From the NCBI RefSeq assembly GCF_003515945.1, contig NZ_QWLM01000001.1, positions 62,001 through 126,000 of the forward strand: DNA of 64,000 nt. The letters run 5' to 3'. This stretch comes from Dermacoccus abyssi (GTDB lineage Bacteria; Actinomycetota; Actinomycetes; Actinomycetales; Dermatophilaceae). Positions 9,262 to 16,762 of the stretch are shown here, piece by piece (the stretch's first letter is position 1; the number at the start of each line of letters is the position of its first letter). Both the position numbers and the translations under genes were made by a program. The notes beneath the pieces were generated by a model. It made no database searches and had not been told where the DNA came from. It was given only the letters and a program-made list of their open reading frames with translations.

Positions 9262-9789
9262 ATGAGTGCCGTCAAGCCCGTCCTGTCACCCCTGACCCGC
9301 TGTGCGCTCGAGACCGAGGTGCATGTCGCCTCCGAAGGGTGGGGCCAGGCGCCCCGGCTCTTCGCACTCGCCCGCAACGGCGAACTGTTGCGCGCCCAGC
9401 CCGCGCTCGCAGCCGTGCTCGGGGACATTGATCCCCACGAGTACTCCGCCATCGAGCAGGAGGACGCCATCGTCGGCGACGACCTCGAGAAGGCCCTCGG
9501 CCACACGGCGTGGCCCGATGACGTCGAAGGCGTGGCACTCGCGGTGGAGCGCATCATCGTGCCGCCGAGCGCGCAGACCGACACCTTCGGCACACGAGGC
9601 TCCACGACGGAGCGTCTCGCCTCTCACGCGGAGCGCGAGGACGTCCGCCTCCTCGTCGCTGCACTGCGTGGCGGCGAGATCATCACCCTCGTACGGCGCA
9701 AGGCCGAGGACAGCGACGACAAGGTTGCCATCGGAACGAACATCGCCCCCGGTCTCGTCGATGCGCTGAAGGCCACTCTCGCAGGCTGA
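9262..9789 (+). CDS. PPA1309 family protein, function unknown
   Basis: A 175-residue soluble protein of a family found beside UPF0182 and PDZ-Lon genes in actinobacteria. Recognisable segments are ALETEVHVASEGWGQAPRLF near the N-terminus and HTAWPDDVEGVALAVERI. The C-terminal ADREDVRLL-type region appears here as AEREDVRLLVAALR, before the end NIAPGLVDALKATLAG. There are no membrane helices and no known catalytic motif. I chose the ATG at 9262 because it sits 7 nt after a TACGAT hexamer; an in-frame ATG at 9253 overlaps that hexamer. It converges on the PDZ gene. Confidence 0.8.
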   Translation: MSAVKPVLSPLTRCALETEVHVASEGWGQAPRLFALARNGELLRAQPALAAVLGDIDPHEYSAIEQEDAIVGDDLEKALGHTAWPDDVEGVALAVERIIVPPSAQTDTFGTRGSTTERLASHAEREDVRLLVAALRGGEIITLVRRKAEDSDDKVAIGTNIAPGLVDALKATLAG

Positions 9790-9804
9790 CGACCTCTCGG
9801 CGCC

Positions 9805-10851
9805 TCAACCGCAGCGGGCGAGGCCCTTCGTGTCGTTCTTCGCGATGCCTTCGACGGCCTTGACGGCCTCGTCGATCGTCGCCACGCGGTAGACGCTCAG
9901 CCCGTCCGGCACATTGCCCTTGAGTTCGGCGCAGTTGTCGGCCGGTGCGAGGAACGCCGTAGCACCCTCTTCACGAGCCCCGACGACCTTTTCCTTGACC
10001 CCGCCGATCGGCCCGACCTCGCCGACGGAATTCATCGTGCCGGTACCGGCGATGTGCTTGCCACCGGTGAGCGGGCCCGGCGTCACCGTGTCGTAGATCG
10101 CGAGCGTGAACATGAGGCCCGCGCTGGGGCCGCCCACGTCGCCGACGGCGAGCTTCACCGTGAAGGGCAGGGAGGCCTTGGGGTTGAGGGCCACTCCCAT
10201 GACGGCACGCCCGTCGACCTCCTGTGTCGGCACCTCGAGCGTCATCGGCTTGCCGGCGCGAGTGATGCCGAGCTTCACCTTCTCCCCCGGCTTCACCTTC
10301 TTCATCTCCCGCTGCAGGGTCGGCGAATCCTTCACCGCCACGCCGTTGACGCTCGTGATGACGTCCTTGGTACGCAGGAGCTTCTTCGCGGCGGCCTTCT
10401 CGGAGACGGCGGCGATCTCGATCGTCTCCGGCACGGTGAATCCGGCCTTGCGGGCCGCGACCACCTCGGCGGCACTCTGCGAACCCGTCATCTCCGCGGC
10501 GTTTTGCTGCTCGACCTGCTCCCTCGTCGTCTCCGGAGCGAAGAGATCGGACTCCTTGTAGATCTCCGCGTGCGAGTCGGTGAGCGCAAAGGCGTACTCG
10601 AGGGCGCTCGGACGGTTGCCCGGGCCTCCGTACATCGAGACCGTCGTGAAGCGCAGCGAACCCGTCGTCGGATAGGTCTTCGTGCCGCTGACCTGGAGGA
10701 TGCGCTTGCCGTCGAGCGAACCGAGCGTGTCTGGAGCCGGCCCGGGACGCAGGATGACGTACGGCACCTTGATCGCGACGGAGGCGATGAGGGCAGCCAC
10801 GAGCAGCAGGAAGACGCAGAGGACGATCTTCGTTCGACGCTGCAGGGCCAT
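9805..10851 (-). CDS. PDZ and Lon-protease-domain membrane protein (YlbL-like)
   Basis: A 348-residue protein with one N-terminal membrane helix (about residues 10-30), a PDZ domain (about 150-225, with DVITSVNGVAVKD) and a C-terminal Lon-type S16 peptidase domain. The catalytic dyad is visible: Ser in GGPSAGLMFTLAIYD and Lys in GGVKEKVVGARE. The active site is predicted to face outside. Relatives have been implicated in cleaving extracytoplasmic or intramembrane-cut proteins; the substrate here is unknown. ATG 10851 directly follows an in-frame GTG at 10854, so either could be used. It sits between PPA1309 and DUF2342 genes as in other actinobacteria. Confidence 0.88.
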   Translation of the reverse strand: MALQRRTKIVLCVFLLLVAALIASVAIKVPYVILRPGPAPDTLGSLDGKRILQVSGTKTYPTTGSLRFTTVSMYGGPGNRPSALEYAFALTDSHAEIYKESDLFAPETTREQVEQQNAAEMTGSQSAAEVVAARKAGFTVPETIEIAAVSEKAAAKKLLRTKDVITSVNGVAVKDSPTLQREMKKVKPGEKVKLGITRAGKPMTLEVPTQEVDGRAVMGVALNPKASLPFTVKLAVGDVGGPSAGLMFTLAIYDTVTPGPLTGGKHIAGTGTMNSVGEVGPIGGVKEKVVGAREEGATAFLAPADNCAELKGNVPDGLSVYRVATIDEAVKAVEGIAKNDTKGLARCG

Positions 10852-11040
10852 CACGAGTGGGCCCGGCTGATCGTGACGAAGGAGGCGCGGGAACTCATAG
10901 CGACCTTTCGATGTTGTACGGGGCGAGGTGCCGACCGGCGCTCATCCTCTCACCCGCGGCTGCAAGAACGCCGAGGAGTTCGAGTTGGTGCGAGCGGTAG
11001 TGTCGGTCGCAAAGCGACGACGCCCAGTGCGGAGGTTTCC

Positions 11041-12645
11041 ATGCCCGACGTTCCCAACCCGATGAACCCCTACGGGGGCCGCGACGACGACGACCGCGAC
11101 GAGAACCGGAACAACGGTGACGGTCTCGAGGACATGCTGCGCAATCTCATGGGCGGCACCCCCGACGCCGGCATGGTCGACGCCCTGCGTCAGATGGGTC
11201 TGGGCAACATCGACCCGGCTCAGCTCGGCATGATGCAGGCCCAGCTCCAGGCCATGATGAGCGGGGACACCGGCTCGGCCTTCAACGAGCGCATGGCCGG
11301 TGACGTGGCCCGCCGCGTCGTCGCCGCCGAAGGTGACCCGAGCGTCCCCGCCTCGACGCAGAGCGATGTCGCCCAGGTGGCGCAGGTCGCCAACCTATGG
11401 CTCGACGCCGTCACAGACTTTGCCGCGCCGAGCGCCCGTCCCCGCGCACTGTCACGCAGCGAGTGGATCGAAGCGACGATGCCCACGTGGCGCAAGGTCG
11501 TCGAGCCCGTGGCCACCGGCGTCGGCAACGCCGTCTCCGACGCGATGATGAAACAGCTCGGTCAGATGGACGCCGGCGACCTCTCCCAGCTCGGCATCCC
11601 CGAGGGCATGCTGCCCGCGGGCTTCGACATCTCGAGCCTGTCGTCGCAGATGACGCCGATGCTCAAGCAGATGAGCAGTTCGATGTTCGGCATGCAGGTC
11701 GGCCAGGCCATCGGCGCTCTGGCCGGGGAATCAGTCACCGGCACCGAGGTGGGTCTGCCGCTCGTCACGCCGAACGCCGTGACGATCCTGCCCGGCAACG
11801 TCGCGTCGTTCGCCGACGGCCTCGGGGTCGACGCCGGTGAGGTGCACCTCTACCTCGCCGTGCGCGAAGCAGCCCGCGTCCGCCTCTACGAGCGTGTGCC
11901 GTGGTTGGGCGCCGCTCTCATCGCAGCCGTGCAGAGCTACGCCGGCGACATCCGCATCGACACCGAGGCCATCGAGGAGAAGGTGCGCGACATCGACCCC
12001 TCCGACGCCGAGGCGATGCAGGAGGCCCTCGCCGGCAACCTGTTCTCCCCTGAGCCGTCGCCGGAGCAGAAGCGCGCCCTCGCCCACCTCGAGACGCTGC
12101 TCGCGCTCGTCGAGGGCTGGGTCGACGTCGTCACCGACGAGGCCGTGCGCGGCCACCTGCCCAACGCCGCGGCCCTCTCCGAGGCGGTGCGCCGCCGTCG
12201 CGCGTCGGCCGGCCCGGCCGAGAAGACGTTCAGCTCACTCGTCGGGCTCGAACTGCGTCCGCGCCAGATGCGCGAGGCCGCCGACCTGTGGCGCAAGCTC
12301 GCCGAGGCGTCCGACGCGGCCACGCGTGACGAGGCGTGGGGTCACCCCGACTTCATCCCGACCGCGGACGACATCGCCGACCCGGAGAACTACATCGCCA
12401 AGCGCACCGGCGTCGAGGTGGCCGAGCCCGAGCGTGACGCCATGGACGACGAACTCGAAGCGCTGCTCACGCAGGGGCGCGCCGAGTGGGACGCCGACCG
12501 CGCCGATGACGCTCCTGGCGCGTCCACCGCCGGCGCGACCTCCGAAACGCCGGACTCCGGCGACGCGAAGGCCGGCGACCCCGACGAAGACAAGGACGAC
12601 GACGGAGACGACGCGCCTTCGGGTCCGTCCGACTCCGAGAAGTGA
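11041..12645 (+). CDS. DUF2342 zinc-dependent metalloprotease-like protein
   Basis: A 534-residue protein of the actinobacterial putative hydrolase family (Rv3195-like) with a zincin-like core. The characteristic helix reads HLYLAVREAARVRLYERVP (about residues 270-288), where HxxxxxRE replaces a classical HExxH. It starts with a Gly/Asn/Asp-rich tail and ends in a long acidic tail (DEDKDDDGDD) that is probably disordered. The ATG at 11041 is preceded by GCGGAGG. The stop overlaps the start of the NUDIX gene by 4 nt. Actual protease activity has not been shown for this family as far as I know. Confidence 0.85.
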   Translation: MPDVPNPMNPYGGRDDDDRDENRNNGDGLEDMLRNLMGGTPDAGMVDALRQMGLGNIDPAQLGMMQAQLQAMMSGDTGSAFNERMAGDVARRVVAAEGDPSVPASTQSDVAQVAQVANLWLDAVTDFAAPSARPRALSRSEWIEATMPTWRKVVEPVATGVGNAVSDAMMKQLGQMDAGDLSQLGIPEGMLPAGFDISSLSSQMTPMLKQMSSSMFGMQVGQAIGALAGESVTGTEVGLPLVTPNAVTILPGNVASFADGLGVDAGEVHLYLAVREAARVRLYERVPWLGAALIAAVQSYAGDIRIDTEAIEEKVRDIDPSDAEAMQEALAGNLFSPEPSPEQKRALAHLETLLALVEGWVDVVTDEAVRGHLPNAAALSEAVRRRRASAGPAEKTFSSLVGLELRPRQMREAADLWRKLAEASDAATRDEAWGHPDFIPTADDIADPENYIAKRTGVEVAEPERDAMDDELEALLTQGRAEWDADRADDAPGASTAGATSETPDSGDAKAGDPDEDKDDDGDDAPSGPSDSEK

Positions 12646-13232
12646 GCCCCGCCCACCAGGCAGAGCCCATGCCGGAGGCGTTCGCGCCCCTGCGCGACGA
12701 CGCCCGCGCTGCGCTCACGGCGTGGCAGGCGCCGACTGACGCCTTGGAGGCGACGCGAGCGCGGATGCTCGACGTCCTCGAGGCCGAGCCGCAGTGCATG
12801 TGGCGCCACGGCGTGCGAACGCACTTCACGGCGTCACTCGTCGTACTCGACGCGTCGCTCGAACACGTGGCGTTGACGCTGCACGGCAAGGCGAAGCGGT
12901 GGTTCCAGTTCGGCGGGCACCTCGAAGCAGGCGACGCGAGCGTCCGCGACGCGGCGGCCCGCGAGGGGCGTGAGGAGTCAGGTCTCGGGGATCTCCTCGT
13001 GAGTACCGACCTCGTCCAGGTCGACACGCACGCGTTGCCGCCCGTCTTCGACTGGTGCCGTGAACACCTCGACCTGCGCTACGCCGCGATCGCCCGGAGC
13101 GGCGACCTCGTCATGAGTGACGAGTCGGACGACGTGCGGTGGTGGCCGGTCTACGCGTTGCCCGAGGGTACGGAGGAATCCCTCGTCGAAGCGATCCACC
13201 TGGCACGCGAGAACCTCTCCGCCCGAACCTGA
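12642..13232 (+). CDS. NUDIX hydrolase
   Basis: A 196-residue NUDIX-fold protein. The nudix helix is GHLEAGDASVRDAAAREGRE followed by ESGL; it fits Gx5Ex7REx2EExG except that the first Glu is Asp. The catalytic Arg-Glu and Glu-Glu are intact. The substrate cannot be predicted. The GTG start at 12642 overlaps the DUF2342 stop (GTGA), so the two genes are translationally coupled; an internal ATG at 12669 is an alternative. Confidence 0.85.
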   Translation: MSPAHQAEPMPEAFAPLRDDARAALTAWQAPTDALEATRARMLDVLEAEPQCMWRHGVRTHFTASLVVLDASLEHVALTLHGKAKRWFQFGGHLEAGDASVRDAAAREGREESGLGDLLVSTDLVQVDTHALPPVFDWCREHLDLRYAAIARSGDLVMSDESDDVRWWPVYALPEGTEESLVEAIHLARENLSART

Positions 13233-13250
13233 TTCGCCGACACGAAGCTC

Positions 13251-13281
13251 AGCCCGCCACCTCACGCGGAGGTGGCGGGCT
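13251..13281. terminator. bidirectional hairpin terminator
   Basis: A perfect 13-bp stem (AGCCCGCCACCTC/GAGGTGGCGGGCT) with a 5-nt loop between convergent genes, without a clear U tract. Confidence 0.7.
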
Positions 13282-13296
13282 GATGCGTTCGGGGCG

Positions 13297-14424
<1,128 letters not shown>

Positions 14425-15072
14425 TCAGCGCACGACCGAGGGCGCGTCGTCACCGGGCGACGACGTCGCGTGGGCATCGGTCGCGGCTCGCTCACTGTTG
14501 TCGTCGTCAAGGCCGTGCTGAGGCAGCGCATCGGCGGTGCGGCGTGCTCCGAACGACGCCCCCGCGAGATACGCCTGCGCCACATCGTGTTTCGGGTCGG
14601 CGCGAACGATGGTCTGGAACGCCACGCCGTGACCGCGTTCCACGAGGTGCGCCACCTCGTGCAGGAGCACGGCGTCGACGACGTAGGCGGGCATACCCAC
14701 GATGGCGTCGGACAGGCGAATCGAACCGTCGGCGGGTGAGCAGGAGGCCCAGCGGCTCGTCATGTTCGAGACCCACCGCACCGACGAGGGGACCGGCGCG
14801 CCGGGAACGTACGTGCGGCTGAGCTGTGTCGCACGCTCCATGAGGGCGTCGTCGTTGCGCGCCGAGCGGTTCTTGCGCGTCACTCGCCGGACGAGATCCT
14901 CGACGGCGCGCCGCTCCTCCCGCGCCGACATCGAAGCAGGCGCCAACACGACGACGACACCGTCCTCGAAGCGCGCCTGAATGGTGCGCTTACGGCGGCT
15001 GCTACGGCGAATCTCCACGGGCTGGTCGTCGATCGTGAGGTGGGTGGGGCGCCGATCGCTCGAGCTGGTCAT
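14425..15072 (-). CDS. YgjP-like (DUF45) metal-dependent hydrolase
   Basis: A 215-residue M48/WLM-type protein. The zinc site is HEVAHLVERGHG (HExxH plus a downstream His), preceded by the family segment MTSRWASCSPADGSIRLSD. The N-terminus has the typical basic strand RRSSRRKRTIQARF. Members are single-domain putative metallopeptidases of unknown substrate. It starts at ATG 15072 and is divergent from the ThiF-like gene. The C-terminal 35 residues are an acidic, probably disordered tail. The 141 bp between its stop and the nitronate monooxygenase start hold nothing I can recognise. Confidence 0.85.
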   Translation of the reverse strand: MTSSSDRRPTHLTIDDQPVEIRRSSRRKRTIQARFEDGVVVVLAPASMSAREERRAVEDLVRRVTRKNRSARNDDALMERATQLSRTYVPGAPVPSSVRWVSNMTSRWASCSPADGSIRLSDAIVGMPAYVVDAVLLHEVAHLVERGHGVAFQTIVRADPKHDVAQAYLAGASFGARRTADALPQHGLDDDNSERAATDAHATSSPGDDAPSVVR

Positions 15073-15227
15073 GACGTGAACGCTAGTGGAGAGTGCTGAC
15101 AACGCTCCGGCTCCTGTCCACAACCGCGACGGCTGTGGACAACGGCGGACTCGCTTCCCGACACGCGAGGCACGCTGAGTCGACCAAGCCACGCCCAGGA
15201 GACGGTGGCCAGGCACGAGGAGCGAGC

Positions 15228-15890
15228 ATGTCCCAGCCCAGCGGCACGACCCCCACCCCGCACGTCGCCGAACGGCGAGCCCTGCGCCACCTCGTGCCCG
15301 AGGACCCCGAGCGCTCGAGGCGCGCACCGGACGCGGCCGTCCGCGCGTGGCACGAGTTTGCCGAATCACTCGCCGCTCCCGTCCGGCGACCGTGCCGCGT
15401 TCTCGTCACCGGCCCCGATGCTCTCGTGCGCCCCGTCGTCTCCGTCGTGGCCGGCCTCGTCGACGCCGTCGGCGAGTGGGACGGACGGCGTCCCGTGCCC
15501 GCCCCCGACCTGCTCATCGGCGCTCTGCCGTGGCGCTACGAAGCGATCGGGGACGTGCCCGATCTGCCGGGGCCGTTGATCGGGCCTCGACCGGCCGTCC
15601 TTCCTCTGGCCTTCACCTCACGCACCGTCACGGTCGGCCCCGTCGCGGGCGCCGGTGGGCCGTGTCCCGACTGCGTCCACCCCGCCTTCGCCGCGGCAAC
15701 GGTCAGACCGGAGACTCCGGTCGCTCCGGCGCTGCACGCCTTCGCTGCCGGAGCCGCCGGCCTGTTCGTCCGCTCGTTCACGGCGTCGAACGTCAACGCC
15801 CTTTCGATGAGCCTGACCTTCGACATCGCGGCGCCCCAGGTGGAGCACCGCCTCTGGTCGTGCACCGCCTCGTGCCGCCGGGCGGCCTGA
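15228..15890 (+). CDS. ThiF/cyclodehydratase-like protein with Cys4 site
   Basis: A 220-residue protein, start at ATG 15228 after GAGGAGCGAGC. It resembles the E1-like (ThiF/TOMM cyclodehydratase) proteins encoded at this locus in other actinobacteria. After a Rossmann-like stretch (CRVLVTGPDALVRPVVSVVA) it has CPDC near residue 150 and CTASC at the very end, a plausible structural zinc site. No glycine-rich ATP-binding loop is obvious, so adenylation activity is doubtful. No precursor-peptide or dehydrogenase gene is nearby. Family assignment is tentative. Confidence 0.6.
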   Translation: MSQPSGTTPTPHVAERRALRHLVPEDPERSRRAPDAAVRAWHEFAESLAAPVRRPCRVLVTGPDALVRPVVSVVAGLVDAVGEWDGRRPVPAPDLLIGALPWRYEAIGDVPDLPGPLIGPRPAVLPLAFTSRTVTVGPVAGAGGPCPDCVHPAFAAATVRPETPVAPALHAFAAGAAGLFVRSFTASNVNALSMSLTFDIAAPQVEHRLWSCTASCRRAA

Positions 15891-15931
15891 GCCCCGTCGG
15901 ACGCAGACCGCCGCGGTCACCGGTGACGGCA

Positions 15932-16207
15932 TCACGCCGCGTTCTTGCGGGGGCGGCCGCGCGGACGCTTGCGCGGCACGACGACGCCGCGTTCGAACAG
16001 CTCACCGCCCCAGACGCCCCACGGTTCCTCGCGCTCCTTGGCACCGGCCAGGCACGCCCGCACGACGGGGCAGGTGCTGCACAGAGCCTTGGCGAACTCG
16101 ACGTCGGCAGGCTGCTGCGCGAACCACAGTTCCGGGTCGGCGGTGGCGCAGGGAGTCTCTACCTGGGCCGCCGCCACGGGTATGAGGTCTTCGAACAATG
16201 CGGTCAT
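15932..16207 (-). CDS. whiB7: WhiB7 family iron-sulfur transcription factor
   Basis: A 91-residue WhiB protein with four cluster-ligating cysteines at residues 20, 43, 46 and 52 (C-x22-C-x2-C-x5-C), the GVWGGE turn and a C-terminal AT-hook (RPRGRPRK). The AT-hook distinguishes WhiB7 from other WhiB proteins. WhiB7 binds the primary sigma factor and activates promoters with AT-rich DNA just upstream of -35, inducing intrinsic resistance to ribosome-targeting antibiotics. Its location next to uvrD2 is the usual one. Upstream lies a roughly 480-nt leader with a reading frame and an attenuator. Confidence 0.95.
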   Translation of the reverse strand: MTALFEDLIPVAAAQVETPCATADPELWFAQQPADVEFAKALCSTCPVVRACLAGAKEREEPWGVWGGELFERGVVVPRKRPRGRPRKNAA

Positions 16208-16302
16208 GGTGTTCCTCGCTTCACGGATGACGCCCGCTCATCGGGCGATGTGTCTCGGGCGGGTCCACCGGCTCGACGTGTCGACATCTCATCGACACGA
16301 AA

Positions 16303-16338
16303 GAAGCCGCGGACCCGGGTTTCGGATCTCGCGGCTTC
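16303..16338 (-). promoter_or_regulatory. attenuator hairpin in the whiB7 leader
   Basis: On the minus strand GAAGCCGCG pairs with CGCGGCTTC (9 bp). After one bulged A the stem continues with GATCC against GGGTC, closing a 7-nt loop. TTTCG follows. It lies 22 nt after the stop of the upstream reading frame and about 95 nt before the whiB7 ATG, the arrangement expected for ribosome-controlled transcription attenuation. Confidence 0.7.
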
Positions 16339-16359
16339 GCTTCGAAGGCTGATGTGTGA

Positions 16360-16602
16360 CTACACCAGACCCCCGAGCGGATGCGGGGAGAACCGAGAAA
16401 GGTGGGGACGACGCTTGCCGTAGCCGCGCGCACCGGCCGAAGCGATGTTCAGCTTCTGTGCGGCGACGACGCCGGTGCGCTCAGCGTCGGCGTGGCCCAG
16501 GGCAGACGGGTACCCCGAAAGATCGAAGGTGAAACCCGTACCGCAGGCCTCGCGGGCAGCGCGCAGGGAGGCGGACGACGTCATCGTGGTGATGATGTCC
16601 AT
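16360..16602 (-). CDS. upstream reading frame of the whiB7 leader (80 codons)
   Basis: An 80-residue reading frame in the whiB7 leader with a strong Shine-Dalgarno sequence (GGGAGG, 6 nt before the ATG). The product starts MDIITTMTSSASLRAAREAC and ends with a basic stretch (GYGKRRPHLSRF) and PHPLGGLV. I recognise no domain. Its TAG stop at 16360-16362 is 22 nt from the attenuator stem, so slow or stalled translation could change leader folding. Upstream frames controlling whiB7 are known in mycobacteria and streptomycetes; this one is rather long and could also encode a functional small protein. Confidence 0.65.
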   Translation of the reverse strand: MDIITTMTSSASLRAAREACGTGFTFDLSGYPSALGHADAERTGVVAAQKLNIASAGARGYGKRRPHLSRFSPHPLGGLV

Positions 16603-16691
16603 GAGGCACCTCCCTGGTCGGTCCGCTCGGCGAGCGGAGCTTTCTCGGTCCTACTCACGCGAATGCGAGGCATCCGCCGTGATGTGAGAAC

Positions 16692-16730
16692 ACAGTAGTC
16701 GGGCCGTCGAGAAGCGGGCAACCGAATTAA
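16692..16730 (-). promoter_or_regulatory. whiB7 promoter with WhiB7-type AT-rich box
   Basis: On the minus strand: AT-rich TTAATT (16725-16730), 3 nt, -35-like TTGCCC (16716-16721), an 18-nt spacer and -10 TACTGT (16692-16697). AT-rich DNA immediately upstream of -35 is the recognition feature of WhiB7-dependent promoters, so this looks autoregulated. Predicted transcription start is near 16685. Confidence 0.6.
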
Positions 16731-16762
16731 CGGGGAGATTTCTCGCGGCCCCGAAATCCGCG

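Noticed and set aside
6996-9431. Very long open frame (over 800 codons) antisense to the UPF0182 gene
   Set aside because: Shadow of high-GC codon bias; the product is Arg/His/Glu-rich with no domain, while the opposite strand encodes a recognisable family protein with membrane helices.
10054-11040. N-terminal extension of the DUF2342 gene
   Set aside because: It would overlap the PDZ-Lon gene antisense; the ATG at 11041 has GCGGAGG and matches the family N-terminus.
16221-16433. 70-codon frame in the whiB7 leader overlapping the attenuator
   Set aside because: No ribosome binding site, and it runs through the hairpin; the 80-codon frame has the strong Shine-Dalgarno sequence.
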